Positions 17,819 to 27,050 of a DNA stretch of 64,000 bases are shown piece after piece. Source of the stretch: CALLVY01 sp937899855. Lineage in GTDB: Bacteria; Bacteroidota; Bacteroidia; Chitinophagales; Saprospiraceae. The stretch spans positions 11,294-75,293 of the forward strand of contig JBCBQC010000016.1 in the NCBI GenBank assembly GCA_039820405.1. Reading direction: 5' to 3'. The notes below the pieces were generated by a model that worked only from the letters and a program-made list of their open reading frames with translations, was not told where the DNA came from and made no database searches. The position numbers were made by a program, and so were the translations under genes. Numbering within the stretch: the first letter of the stretch is position 1; each line of letters starts with the position of its first letter.

Positions 17819-19177
17819 TTAATTAATGGTGCTTGCGGACTCGGAGAGGAGGTCAGCGACGATGGCTTCGAACTCCTTTTTGAAGGCGGGATATTCCGCC
17901 GTGGCGGGCCCCTTAAAGCCCGTATGAATTTTGCGGACCTGGTCCTTGCGGTCAACAAAGATCAGGGTGGGGTAGGAGACGACTTGATTGAGCATGGGCA
18001 GGGCCTCACTGGCGGCTTGCTTATCGGAATAGCCCGCGTGGACCACTTCGTAGTCGATGTCAAACTTTTCCTTGAAGCGCTTGATGGTTTGGAAGGCCTT
18101 GGTTTGCTCTTTGTGCTTTTCGAAGGCCAGCGAAATGACGGCCAGGTCGGAATCGGGATTTTCCCGCAGGTATTGCTGGAGAAAAACCGTCTCGTCCCGG
18201 CAGTTGGGGCACCAGGTTCCCATGATTTGAATCAGCTTGACTTTATTTTGATATTCGGGGCTGTCCAGGCTGATGCTTTTCCCCTGAGGGTTGGGAAATT
18301 CGAAGGCAAAGCGGTTGTAGCCCTCCTTGAGAAAGGTGATTTGCATCGGATTTCGCAGGGTAAAACTTTCGTTGCGTTTGGCCTTCCAGGTAGTCCGAAA
18401 GTGGTTGCCCGAGCGAAAAGTACCGATGATCGAGCTGTCCGATAGGATCTTGCCGGTGAAGAGAAAAGCGTGGGCTCCGTCAAAGCAGGAGAGGTAAAAT
18501 TTATTGTCCTGAACCGTCCCTTCCAAAAATCGGTAATCCCCCGTCTCGGTGACAAAAGTTCCCAACAGGCGGTTGCCCTGTTGGCTGAATTCACCGATGG
18601 CCTGGTAGGGGGCATCGGAATCGACTCCAAAAGTCGTTTCCCAGCGACCGCTCACGTTGATCTTGGGGGCTTTGCGGAGGGTAGTAAAGCGGTAATTTTT
18701 CCCCTGCCGAGCTGAAAAGGGAATGCGGTAGTTGCTTCCGCGGTTGGTAGCGACGAATTCTCCATTCATAACTCCTTGCTCAAAAACTCCCCGGATGTAG
18801 GATTCGTAGACCGGGAAATTGATCAGCAGGGTATCTTTACCCGTCGCCCGATCGCGTCCGATCGTCACGTCCTCCACCCGGATGCGTTCCTCGCCATTGA
18901 GAATTTCGATGTATACCTTGGTTTCATCCTTGTAGCGGACTTCAAAAACGAAGGGCAGGATACCTTCCGAGAGGTCTTCCACTTCCCGGGAGATCTTTTG
19001 GTCTTTGTCGCGCTTATCGTCATTGAGGGCTTCGGCAGCCAGTTGGCGTGGGACCAACTCTAGTTCCGCGCGCCAGGGGCCCGGGGCGATGCTGTCGTAT
19101 TCATTGTCGACGACCAAGCAGCCCGATATACCGATTAACAATAGTAATCCAATGGCGCCAAAAAGGGATTTATTCAT
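17819..19177 (-). CDS. TlpA-like thioredoxin-fold lipoprotein
   Basis: A 452-residue lipoprotein. The ATG at 19177 is used because it begins a lipoprotein signal (MNKSLFGAIGLLLLIGISGC, lipobox ISGC). The first two thirds (about 25-280) are beta-rich and unassigned, in the style of N-terminal domains found with TlpA in Bacteroidota. The C-terminal domain (about 300-440) is thioredoxin-like with GTWCPNCRDE (CPNC, about residues 323-326) and a cis-Pro region SYPTLIFVD. It probably reduces or isomerises disulfides on the periplasmic side. The TIR/TPR/SDR fusion gene follows 20 bases later, so they may be co-expressed. Confidence 0.82.
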   Translation of the reverse strand: MNKSLFGAIGLLLLIGISGCLVVDNEYDSIAPGPWRAELELVPRQLAAEALNDDKRDKDQKISREVEDLSEGILPFVFEVRYKDETKVYIEILNGEERIRVEDVTIGRDRATGKDTLLINFPVYESYIRGVFEQGVMNGEFVATNRGSNYRIPFSARQGKNYRFTTLRKAPKINVSGRWETTFGVDSDAPYQAIGEFSQQGNRLLGTFVTETGDYRFLEGTVQDNKFYLSCFDGAHAFLFTGKILSDSSIIGTFRSGNHFRTTWKAKRNESFTLRNPMQITFLKEGYNRFAFEFPNPQGKSISLDSPEYQNKVKLIQIMGTWCPNCRDETVFLQQYLRENPDSDLAVISLAFEKHKEQTKAFQTIKRFKEKFDIDYEVVHAGYSDKQAASEALPMLNQVVSYPTLIFVDRKDQVRKIHTGFKGPATAEYPAFKKEFEAIVADLLSESASTIN

Positions 19178-19268
19178 GGTTGTTGCGAGTGATTTACTGA
19201 TTATCAGCGAATTATTGATTAGCCTCAAATTTAATGGTTTATTGTCCAATTCGGAAATGCTCCGGGCC

Positions 19269-19805
19269 TCAATTGGATTTTTCCCCCACGAAGGAATCCT
19301 CCTTGTATTTAAACAGGACGTTAAAAGTGGTGAGACTCCCGTAAATTCGCGTGATGTACTGCTGTAAATTGACTTTCTCCTCGTCCGAGAGGTTTTTGCT
19401 GGCGTTGATGCGCTGCTCCATGACCCGCAGCCGATCGCGGACCATGACGATCTTGTGGAAGAAGGTTTCGATGGGAATCTCCTTGCTTTTGATGGCCGCA
19501 TCCGCACTTTGGATGATCAACTTGCCGTCCTGCCACCGGTCCCCGAGCGGAATCTCTTCCGTAATGTCGGACCAGGTACGCAATATGCGGATGAGTGATT
19601 TTTCGGCCTCGGAAAAGGAGACGCTCTCGCGGGGAGGAATGTGTTCGATGACCTCCAGGTTCTGATAATTTTTTCCAACTTCCTTGATGCCGTACTGCAT
19701 AAAGCAAATTTCGTAAGCCACGGCACGCAGCCGGATGACTACCCCCGCACCGAAGGCGGGGTGTTTGACGCGGGAACCAATGCCCAGTAATGGTGTATCT
19801 GACAT
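19269..19805 (-). CDS. conserved protein with CarD/UvrD-type tudor-like N-terminus
   Basis: A 178-residue cytoplasmic protein. Residues about 8-60 (GIGSRVKHPAFGAGVVIRL) resemble the small beta-barrel found at the C-terminus of PcrA/UvrD and in CarD-type RNA-polymerase interaction domains. The rest is mainly helical with charged residues (about 75-165) and no recognised motif. It lies between an M23 peptidase gene and the TlpA-like lipoprotein gene on the same strand (gaps of 79 and 91 bases). I do not know its function; binding to RNA polymerase or nucleic acid is only a possibility. Confidence 0.6.
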   Translation of the reverse strand: MSDTPLLGIGSRVKHPAFGAGVVIRLRAVAYEICFMQYGIKEVGKNYQNLEVIEHIPPRESVSFSEAEKSLIRILRTWSDITEEIPLGDRWQDGKLIIQSADAAIKSKEIPIETFFHKIVMVRDRLRVMEQRINASKNLSDEEKVNLQQYITRIYGSLTTFNVLFKYKEDSFVGEKSN

Positions 19806-19884
19806 GTCTAATTCGTTGTGAGGAGGGATAGGATTGATTTATATTACGCCCCGAGGGGCTGCTTTGTTGCACCCACTGGCGAGC

Positions 19885-20718
19885 TTATTTGGCGGGGTGA
19901 TAGGCCGTGTAGCTGGCCTTTTCCACCAGTTGTTCCGTTTTGCCACGGGCCGTTAAAAACCGGGTGGGCAAGCTTTCCTTGGAGCGGATTTTGGGTAAAA
20001 AAACCTCGAAATGCAAGTGTGGCCCACTCGACCAGCCCGTATTGCCACTCCGCCCGATCACTTGACCCGCCGCCACCCGATCACCGGGTTCCACCAAGCT
20101 GCCCCGCACCTGCAGGTGAATGTAGCTAGCCATACTGCCATCCTCGTGACAAATCGTAATGTAATTGGCCATGCCCATACAGCGGGACGTCGCACAACCA
20201 CTGCGCGAATCCTCCTTCACCTCGATCACCACCCCCGCACGCGCCGCGTGAATGGGACTGCCCTCCGGGAGGTCAAAATCGAGGCTGTAGGAATCGTGGT
20301 GCGAAAAGCGGCCGTTGTAGCCTTGGCCCACCGCCACACGCGCCCCCGGTTGGAAGGGCAGCCAGTAGGCGTGCTCGTCATCGTGCCGGGCCGTAATGTC
20401 GCCCATGACGTAGTTGAACTGATAGCCATAGCGGCTGTCTTGGTAGGGGTCGATGGGGCTTAGAGTGAGTACGCGGTGCGCCTCACCGTCAACGGGGATA
20501 ATTGCGGTATGGGGCAGGGGCTGATCGACCTTGATGTTGGTCTTTACCTCCAGGTCGAGGATCAAGCTGATCGCGCAAAAACTATTGTTCTGCGCGTAGA
20601 GCTCCGTCGAACCATCGCGGAGGGGGACTTCGGTAAATTCCAGTTCCTCTTGCGCGGAAAGGGAAAAAGCTACTAGCACCGGGAGTAGGGCCAGCCAAAA
20701 TTTTGCACCGTATTTCAT
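19885..20718 (-). CDS. M23 family (LytM-type) metallopeptidase
   Basis: A 277-residue secreted protein with signal peptide MKYGAKFWLALLPVLVAFSL. The C-terminal half (about 130-245) is a LytM/M23 domain. The metal-binding first motif is in SHHDSYSLDFDLPEG (HxxxxxxxD-like, about residue 138) and the last is HLHFEV (about 232-237), with GDRVAAGQVIGRSGNTG between. Such enzymes cleave peptide cross-links in peptidoglycan, or act as non-catalytic activators. The N-terminal 120 residues are beta-rich and unassigned. Transcription probably begins just after the terminator at 20742-20770. Confidence 0.85.
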   Translation of the reverse strand: MKYGAKFWLALLPVLVAFSLSAQEELEFTEVPLRDGSTELYAQNNSFCAISLILDLEVKTNIKVDQPLPHTAIIPVDGEAHRVLTLSPIDPYQDSRYGYQFNYVMGDITARHDDEHAYWLPFQPGARVAVGQGYNGRFSHHDSYSLDFDLPEGSPIHAARAGVVIEVKEDSRSGCATSRCMGMANYITICHEDGSMASYIHLQVRGSLVEPGDRVAAGQVIGRSGNTGWSSGPHLHFEVFLPKIRSKESLPTRFLTARGKTEQLVEKASYTAYHPAK

Positions 20719-20741
20719 ACCTAGTGATTGTGAAAAATAGG

Positions 20742-20770
20742 CGCCGAAATTCCACGGAGGAATTTCGGCG
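20742..20770 (-). terminator. rho-independent terminator
   Basis: A 12-bp perfect stem (CGCCGAAATTCC / GGAATTTCGGCG) with a five-base loop is followed on the minus strand by CCTATTTTTC. It lies 76 bases past the stop of the T9SS propeller gene at 20846 and separates it from the M23 gene. Confidence 0.7.
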
Positions 20771-20845
20771 ATCCCTATTACAACTGTTCGAGCCCCCCAA
20801 ATATTGGCTGGGGGTACTAATTTTGGCGTTTCCCCATGCCGGTAA

Positions 20846-23437
20846 CTACTGGATCACCAGACGCTGTTGGAAACGCTCCGTACGAGTGAGGATGCTAATC
20901 TCGTAAGTTCCCCCGACGAGGTCACTCAAGTCCAAATCGGTACGGGACAACTTAGGGTCAACTTCTTGTTCGCGCACCAAACGACCTTGCAGGTCATAGA
21001 CGCGCAGCGTAATATTTTCTCCTATCTCCGGCAGCTCAACCGTGAGCGGGCCGGTGCTTGGGTTGGGATATACTTTTAGGGGGCGACTGGCCACCTCCGG
21101 GGTTCCGGTCGTAATCGGATCGTTATCGATCACCAGGTCCCAGATGCCACGCCCGTAGGTCCCAAAGCGCGCCGTCTGGCTGGCTTCCAGGTACTCCACA
21201 CTCCAGTAGGTTTGGGTGGGGGTACAGGTCGTCATCAAGGGATACCAGGTAGCGACCTCCTGATTGAACACGTAGGGGCCGGCTTCGGTAGCCGCAAAAA
21301 TCATCGAGTCGTCCTCGTTGCCGTCCAGTTCGAAGACCATGGTATTGGGCAAGCCCTCGTCCAGGGCCGTAAAGGTAGAACCATTGTCGTAGGAGACGTA
21401 GACCCCGGGGTTGCTGTAGCCCGAACCCCCATAATACACCGTGTTGCGATCGACTTCGGAAGGGTGAATGGCCGCTCCGTAGAGGTAGTGGCTCTCCGCT
21501 AGGAAACTGACGTTTTGCTCCCAGGTGACTCCCGCGTCGGTCGAGTAGAAAAAGCGACCGTTGGTGGTCGAGACGTACCACAAGTCGGGATCCAGTGGCG
21601 AAAAGGCGATGTAGGAGATCGTACCACCGCCAGAAAAGCTCTGGAAGTCGTAGTCGATGGCTTCGGCGGAGATGTAGCCATTTTGGTGACTGAGGCGAAT
21701 GAGGTAAGAACCCTGGCCGCCATTGGGATTGCCACCGGCGAGGTAGACCTCGTTGCGTTCGGGGTAGGGGCCCGACACCAGGGGCGGAATCCACACCGTT
21801 TCATCATCCGAATCCAGCGAATAGCTGGCCGTGGAGTACCCATACTGCGGGTCGGGGTAATACGTGATCCAGCCACCGGGATATACGGTCCAGAGGCGTT
21901 GGCCATTTTCGGAAAAGGCCGTATGTCCGTAATCCCCGGAAATGACCTGCTCAAAATCGACGATCCCCTCCTCGCTGGTGGTCCGGGCCCGTTGGAAACC
22001 CTGATCTTGAGAGCCCGCGTAAATGGTGCGGTTGTCGAGCGGATCGGTAGCGACGTCGTAGTATTGGCTGACGTTGAGGCCCGACATGCCGATGTTGCTA
22101 TTGGTAAAGGCCTCGTCGGTGGTAATGCTCAAGCCCCCGTGGTTACTGATGAGGATAAAGTCCAGTCCCGCATAGTCCACCACTTCGGAGAAGTACATGA
22201 TGTCGGCGTGTAGCTTAAGCGGTACGTTGTCGTAGTACTCGGCCCAGCCGTTGATGCGGTTGAAGCTATTGCCACCATTGGGGCTGCGGTAGCATTCGAC
22301 CTCTCCGTACAACAGGAGGTCGGGATTTTTTTCGGAAACGAAGAGGCTCACCGACCAGGGGCGAGTGGGGAGGGTACCCCGGGGGGTCCATTCCTGTCCC
22401 AGGTCATCGCTGACCCACAGTTGGAGGTTTTCGTCGTAAATGAAAAAGCGCAGGTCTTCGGAGTCGGGGAGCTGTACGGCTTGGAGGTTGGCGCGTTGGC
22501 CAGCGAGGGGGAGCGCATTGAGGTCGCCCAGGGGAGAGAGGTTGCCATCCGCATCGATTTCAAACAAGCGGGCCGGGCTTTGATCCAGGGTCACCACCAT
22601 TACTCGGTCGGTGCCTTTGACCCGGGTCATTTTCATTTCGTTGGTAAAATTGCTGTCGAACTGGTAGAGTTCCTCGTAGGTCTCTCCCAAGTCGAGCGAG
22701 CGGTAGAGTTTGACGTTTACCCAGTAGGAGGGTTTGGAGAGCAGGTAAATGACGGTCTGGCCGTTTTGATCTACGACCAAGCCGTCCTGCACTTCCGCCC
22801 AATTGTCGTTGGCGCGGACGCCGCTGGCTCGGGTCCAGGTCAGGCCCATGTCGTCGGAATAGTGGGGCCGGTCCCCGATGGCGGCCACGATCCGCGTTCC
22901 CGTCGGGCCTTCGATTAGTTCCAGGAGACCGTCGTTAAAACGCAGGTCCTGATTGATTACGTCCCATTGGGTGCCCTCCAGGTCGCCCCGCCACAGCGAG
23001 CCGCCGTCCGAGATGGTGTAGATGCTTTCGGTGGGGGCGTAAAAACGCGTAATCAGGACACTGCCCGCCTGGTTTCTGCTGCCGCGCTCGCGCCACTCTC
23101 CTTGAAAGCTATCTTCCGAGAAAGACTCCGTGCCGCAGTCGGAGCGGCCGCCCGAAAGCTTCCGTTGGCGACTTAATACCTGGTGTTGTTGAAACTGATT
23201 TTGGTATTCCAGGTTCCGCCAGCTCACGTCCGGGGCCGCGCGGTGCATGGCTTTGAACCAGGCTTCGCGTTTGACCTGGTTGTCGCCCTCTTCGGCATCG
23301 GTACGGACGATGGTCCCCTCGGTGGGGGCGGGCCGCAGTGGGGTTTCGGTGGGCACCGTGGGGAGCCCAGTGAAAAGGCCCCACGCCAGAGCAGCTCCGG
23401 TAAAGAGGAGGGCGGGAAAAATTAGTTTGGTCTTCAT
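20846..23437 (-). CDS. T9SS-exported VPS10/BNR-like beta-propeller protein
   Basis: An 863-residue secreted protein with signal peptide MKTKLIFPALLFTGAALAWG. Residues about 95-770 contain repeated BNR/VPS10-type blades (YSDDMGLTWTR, VSDDLGQEWTPRG, YSTDAGVTWEQN, VSYDNGSTFTALD). The last about 80 residues begin LKVYPNPSTGPLTVELPEIG and end EISILTRTERFQQRLVIQ, a type A T9SS sorting domain. It is similar in plan to the propeller protein at 4599 but lacks the dockerin and cohesin-like parts. The start lies 34 bases after the stop of the symporter gene. Likely cell-surface or released; ligand unknown. Confidence 0.84.
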   Translation of the reverse strand: MKTKLIFPALLFTGAALAWGLFTGLPTVPTETPLRPAPTEGTIVRTDAEEGDNQVKREAWFKAMHRAAPDVSWRNLEYQNQFQQHQVLSRQRKLSGGRSDCGTESFSEDSFQGEWRERGSRNQAGSVLITRFYAPTESIYTISDGGSLWRGDLEGTQWDVINQDLRFNDGLLELIEGPTGTRIVAAIGDRPHYSDDMGLTWTRASGVRANDNWAEVQDGLVVDQNGQTVIYLLSKPSYWVNVKLYRSLDLGETYEELYQFDSNFTNEMKMTRVKGTDRVMVVTLDQSPARLFEIDADGNLSPLGDLNALPLAGQRANLQAVQLPDSEDLRFFIYDENLQLWVSDDLGQEWTPRGTLPTRPWSVSLFVSEKNPDLLLYGEVECYRSPNGGNSFNRINGWAEYYDNVPLKLHADIMYFSEVVDYAGLDFILISNHGGLSITTDEAFTNSNIGMSGLNVSQYYDVATDPLDNRTIYAGSQDQGFQRARTTSEEGIVDFEQVISGDYGHTAFSENGQRLWTVYPGGWITYYPDPQYGYSTASYSLDSDDETVWIPPLVSGPYPERNEVYLAGGNPNGGQGSYLIRLSHQNGYISAEAIDYDFQSFSGGGTISYIAFSPLDPDLWYVSTTNGRFFYSTDAGVTWEQNVSFLAESHYLYGAAIHPSEVDRNTVYYGGSGYSNPGVYVSYDNGSTFTALDEGLPNTMVFELDGNEDDSMIFAATEAGPYVFNQEVATWYPLMTTCTPTQTYWSVEYLEASQTARFGTYGRGIWDLVIDNDPITTGTPEVASRPLKVYPNPSTGPLTVELPEIGENITLRVYDLQGRLVREQEVDPKLSRTDLDLSDLVGGTYEISILTRTERFQQRLVIQ

Positions 23438-23471
23438 TGAGTTGGTGTTTTACGGTGGGGGCAAGCACCCG

Positions 23472-24776
23472 TCATTCCGTTGCGTAGTGATCGTCCCAGT
23501 TTTTGACTTTTGGATCCCCTAATTTACCAACACTTTTGGCCACAAGCATGGAAACGGTAGCATCACCTGTGACATTGACAACTGTCCGACACATATCGAG
23601 CGGACGGTCGACGGCGAAGATCAGGGCCAGTCCAAATTCGGGGACGCCGATGGCGCCGAGTACGATGACGAGCATGACCATTCCCGCTCCCGGTACGGCC
23701 GCCGAGCCGATAGAAGCCAGGGTGGCGGTGAGGACGATGGTGAGTTGGTCGTAGAGGGTCAAGTCGATGCCAAAGGCTTGGGCGATAAAGACGGCCGCCA
23801 CGGCCTGGTAGAGGCTGGTACCATCCATATTGACGGTCGCACCCACCGGCAGGACGAAGCTGCTCACCTCGCGTTCTACCCCCAAGTGCTCTTCTACGCG
23901 CTCCATCGTGACGGGTAGGGTGGCGGCACTCGAGCTGGTGGAAAAGGCCAGGAGTTGGGCGGGGGAGATGCCGTTGAAAAAGGAGCGGTAGCTCCGCCCG
24001 GTAAAGCTGCGGACCAATAGGGGGTAAAAGCCAAAAATCATCAGCCCCAAACCGAATAAGACGCAGAGTGAGTACTGAATGAGGGCCCTAAAGATATCCC
24101 AGCTGGGCGCCTCGACGATCAGGGCGGCCAGGAGGGCGAATACTCCGTAGGGAGCCATCAGCATAATGAGGTCGATGAGTTTGAGGATGACCTCGTTGAG
24201 GCTATCAAAAAACTCCTTGACCGGCTGGGCTTTCTCGGGAGGGATGAGAATCAGACCGATTCCAAAGAAAATCACGAAGAAAATGACCTGTAGCATATTG
24301 CCATTGGAGGAGGCCGCGGCAAAGATGTTGCTGGGTACCATATCGACCAGGGCTTGTAGGGGCCCCGCTTCCTTTTGCTTTTCGGCCGCCGTGATTTTGG
24401 ACTGGGCGTTGTCGGTAAAACTGTCCACCAGCTCCTGACGCGTCTTCTCCGAGATGCCATTGCCCGGTTGGGCGACATTGACCACCACCAGGCCCAGGGT
24501 GACGGCGATGATGGTCGTACCCAGGTAGATGCCTACCGTTCGGCCCGCCATGCGGGAGAGTTTGGAGATGTCCTGGAGGTCCGATACCCCTTTGACCAAA
24601 GACGCGATGATCAGCGGTACGGCGATCAATTTGAGCAGATTGATGAAGATGGTGCCAAAGGGCTTGATCCAATCAATGGTAAACTGCTTGAGGTCAAGCT
24701 GGACGGCAGCCACCCCAAATAATACTCCGAGGAGCATGCCGAGCAGGATTTGCCAGTGCAGGGCGAGTTTTTTCAT
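23472..24776 (-). CDS. dicarboxylate/amino acid:cation symporter (DAACS family)
   Basis: A 434-residue inner-membrane transporter with eight or so hydrophobic helices and two re-entrant loops. Family signatures are visible: LAFSTSSSAATLPVTM (serine-rich hairpin HP1), NMDGTSLYQAVAAVFIAQ (NMDGT, helix 7), GSAAVPGAGMVML (HP2) and DRPLDMCRTVVNVTGD (helix 8; the Asp and the Arg typical of acidic amino acid carriers). It probably imports glutamate, aspartate or C4-dicarboxylates with protons or sodium. Upstream on the minus strand, TATTTTGG is a near-match -7 box. Confidence 0.92.
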   Translation of the reverse strand: MKKLALHWQILLGMLLGVLFGVAAVQLDLKQFTIDWIKPFGTIFINLLKLIAVPLIIASLVKGVSDLQDISKLSRMAGRTVGIYLGTTIIAVTLGLVVVNVAQPGNGISEKTRQELVDSFTDNAQSKITAAEKQKEAGPLQALVDMVPSNIFAAASSNGNMLQVIFFVIFFGIGLILIPPEKAQPVKEFFDSLNEVILKLIDLIMLMAPYGVFALLAALIVEAPSWDIFRALIQYSLCVLFGLGLMIFGFYPLLVRSFTGRSYRSFFNGISPAQLLAFSTSSSAATLPVTMERVEEHLGVEREVSSFVLPVGATVNMDGTSLYQAVAAVFIAQAFGIDLTLYDQLTIVLTATLASIGSAAVPGAGMVMLVIVLGAIGVPEFGLALIFAVDRPLDMCRTVVNVTGDATVSMLVAKSVGKLGDPKVKNWDDHYATE

Positions 24777-25017
24777 GTATACAGGTTTTGTTGAGTCGGA
24801 TTTATCCCTCTAAAGAGCGTAAATACCGGCTTTCAATGGATTCCCAAAATAGGATTTTTTTGTCTTTCTGAGAACATCTACCACAATTCCCGGTGGTACA
24901 GCCGGAAAACGGTCACATTTTGCTAGGTTTCCGGGCGGACGTATGAGTCCCAAATGCTATGGAATAACTTTTGTCTTTAGGCTGGTATACTTTCGTCAAA
25001 GCCCAATGATACAGTCC

Positions 25018-26931
25018 ATGAGAAAGCTCTTTTATCTAACAATTCCCCTGATTTTTACCCATACCAATTTCCTAATGGCCCAATCTTCGGCTGTCACTAG
25101 CGGGAAAAAAAGGAATGCCGAGTCCCGCTTGCTCGATAGCTACTTTGGTCCCGTCGAGGTCCGCAATTTGGAGGCCCTCAATTCGCCCGAGTTGGAGATG
25201 TGTCCGGTACCCTACCGGGAGGGCCTCTTGTTTACCGCCACGTACGGTGCTACACCGGGTAAGGGCCCCGAAACGCGAGCGCCCAAACGCTACACGGATT
25301 TGTACTACGCACCGGAAACGGGGGAGGGGACCTACGGCGCTCCCGAGCGCCTGGAGGGAGCGGTCAACGGACCCCTTCACGATGGCATGGCTTGTATCAG
25401 TCGGGATGGTCGTACCATGTATTTTACCCGCAACAACAAAAATGGCCGGGCCGAAGATGGCATCGTCGATCTCAAGATCTGCCGGGCCGAATGGGATGGA
25501 AAGGCCTGGACCAAAGTAGTGGACCTGCCCTTCAACAGCAAGGCCTTTTCCAATTGTCATCCCTCGTTGAGTGCTGACAACCAAAGGCTCTATTTTGCCT
25601 CCAACCGCCCCGGTGGACAGGGCGGGATGGACTTGTACGTCTGCCAGTGGGAAAACGGCAAGTGGCAGGATCCCGTCAACCTCGGGCCGAGCATCAACAC
25701 GGCGAAAAACGAAATTTTTCCCTACTCCGGGGCCGATGGCAATTTTTACTTTGCTTCCGATGGCCATCCCGGAATGGGGGGACTGGACCTCTTTCTGTCC
25801 TTGGGCCCCGAAATGGGCGATTGGGGGAAAGTGGAGAATCTGGGGGCCGCGTTTAATTCCCCTTCGGATGATTTTGGCCTGGTCTGTACGGCCGATGGTA
25901 GCGAGGGCTACTTCTCTTCCAGCCGCGCTGGAGGACAGGGCCGCGATGACATCTACCAATGGACCCTCCGTCCCAAGCTGGTGCTGGGCAATGTGCCAAC
26001 CCATTCGCCCGGTAGTACAAATCCGGAGACAACGAGCGAAACCGTCAGCTTAGACCAACTCATGGCCACACGTGCGGCGGAGCTGGAGGTACGGGCCTAC
26101 CCACGCGCCACGGCCCAGAATTCGAACAACGAGTCTTTTTTTGGGGAGCAGGACTGGGAAACGCCCGTCACCGCTCCGGGGCCGGTTCGCACCAATCATA
26201 CGCCCGCTCCGGTTCCGGTTAGGCCCGAAACCACCAGTAGCTGGTCGAGCCGCGTGGAGCTCAAACGGGCGGGAGACAATACGCCCGAAACGGAGACTAC
26301 CGAAGTCCTCCCCAGCCTCAACGATCTGATGGAACGGGTCCGTCGGGAATGGGAAAATTCGAGCTCAACACCACAAAATTCAACCACTGGCACGGTTTCG
26401 GTAAAGGATACCGAGCCAATGGCTTCCACCCCCAACCACCTGGCCCCCGCAAGAGGAACCATGCCCTCCGCGACAAGCCAGTCGACCCCACCAAAATTGG
26501 CGACCGGGCAGGTCTTTCGATTGGAAGACATTTACTTCGACTTTGACCAAGCGGAGCTCAAGCCCCAGTCCCGGGTAGAACTCGATAAGCTGGTCGGTTT
26601 GATGCAGCAATACCCAGAGATGAAAATCACGATTCTGTCCCATACCGACGCCCGGGGAGCGGCCACCTACAATTTTGACCTCTCGCAGCGACGGGCCGAA
26701 GCCGTGATTGCTTACCTGATCGCCCGGCGGATTGATCGCCAACGGCTGCGGGCCCGCGGCTACGGCGAATATCGCCCCGTAAACCATTGTGGGGAAGGGG
26801 TCGACTGTAACGATACCGAGCACGCCCGCAACCGCCGCACCGAATTTCAAGTGGACGAATTGGGCAGTACGATGATCTTGCCCCCGTCCGCCACCTCGCC
26901 GGAGGCCTCCTGGACCTGGCGCCACCACTGA
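25018..26931 (+). CDS. OmpA family protein with PD40 (WD40-like) repeats
   Basis: A 637-residue outer-membrane-associated protein. ATG 25018 gives the signal peptide MRKLFYLTIPLIFTHTNFLM; ATG 25006, four codons earlier, is also possible. Residues about 45-320 hold PD40/TolB-type repeats (PSLSADNQRLYFASNRPGGQGGMDLYV, one of several, given here as the SNRPGGQGG type). A Pro/Thr-rich linker follows (about 330-500). Residues about 505-615 are an OmpA C-terminal domain (IYFDFDQAELK, LSQRRAEAVIAYL, ARNRRTEFQV) that binds peptidoglycan. An imperfect -7 box TACTTTCG lies at 24988-24995. A hairpin terminator follows at 26973. Confidence 0.88.
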   Translation: MRKLFYLTIPLIFTHTNFLMAQSSAVTSGKKRNAESRLLDSYFGPVEVRNLEALNSPELEMCPVPYREGLLFTATYGATPGKGPETRAPKRYTDLYYAPETGEGTYGAPERLEGAVNGPLHDGMACISRDGRTMYFTRNNKNGRAEDGIVDLKICRAEWDGKAWTKVVDLPFNSKAFSNCHPSLSADNQRLYFASNRPGGQGGMDLYVCQWENGKWQDPVNLGPSINTAKNEIFPYSGADGNFYFASDGHPGMGGLDLFLSLGPEMGDWGKVENLGAAFNSPSDDFGLVCTADGSEGYFSSSRAGGQGRDDIYQWTLRPKLVLGNVPTHSPGSTNPETTSETVSLDQLMATRAAELEVRAYPRATAQNSNNESFFGEQDWETPVTAPGPVRTNHTPAPVPVRPETTSSWSSRVELKRAGDNTPETETTEVLPSLNDLMERVRREWENSSSTPQNSTTGTVSVKDTEPMASTPNHLAPARGTMPSATSQSTPPKLATGQVFRLEDIYFDFDQAELKPQSRVELDKLVGLMQQYPEMKITILSHTDARGAATYNFDLSQRRAEAVIAYLIARRIDRQRLRARGYGEYRPVNHCGEGVDCNDTEHARNRRTEFQVDELGSTMILPPSATSPEASWTWRHH

Positions 26932-26972
26932 TCCAAAATATTAGCAGTATATATCCTTGAACATTATCCGAG

Positions 26973-26993
26973 AAAGCCGCAATTGCGGCTTTT
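26973..26993 (+). terminator. rho-independent terminator
   Basis: A perfect palindrome AAAGCCGCAATTGCGGCTTT followed by T-rich TCTTGTTG lies 42 bases past the OmpA gene stop and just before the purM promoter. Confidence 0.75.
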
Positions 26994-27000
26994 CTTGTTG

Positions 27001-27031
27001 TTGGTCAGTTGGAATAAAGGTCGTACCTTCG
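27001..27031 (+). promoter_or_regulatory. Bacteroidota-type promoter of purM
   Basis: TTG at 27001-27003 and TACCTTCG at 27024-27031 are separated by 20 bases. This matches the TTG / TAnnTTTG layout with one -7 mismatch, in a form (TACCTTCGCA) common in this phylum. The start codon lies 20 bases downstream. Confidence 0.6.
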
Positions 27032-27050
27032 CATCCGTAAAATCGCAGTG

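Noticed and set aside
19178..19507. N-terminal extension of the TlpA-like lipoprotein
   Set aside because: It overlaps the upstream gene in another frame, is Ser/Arg-rich, and would bury the lipoprotein signal.
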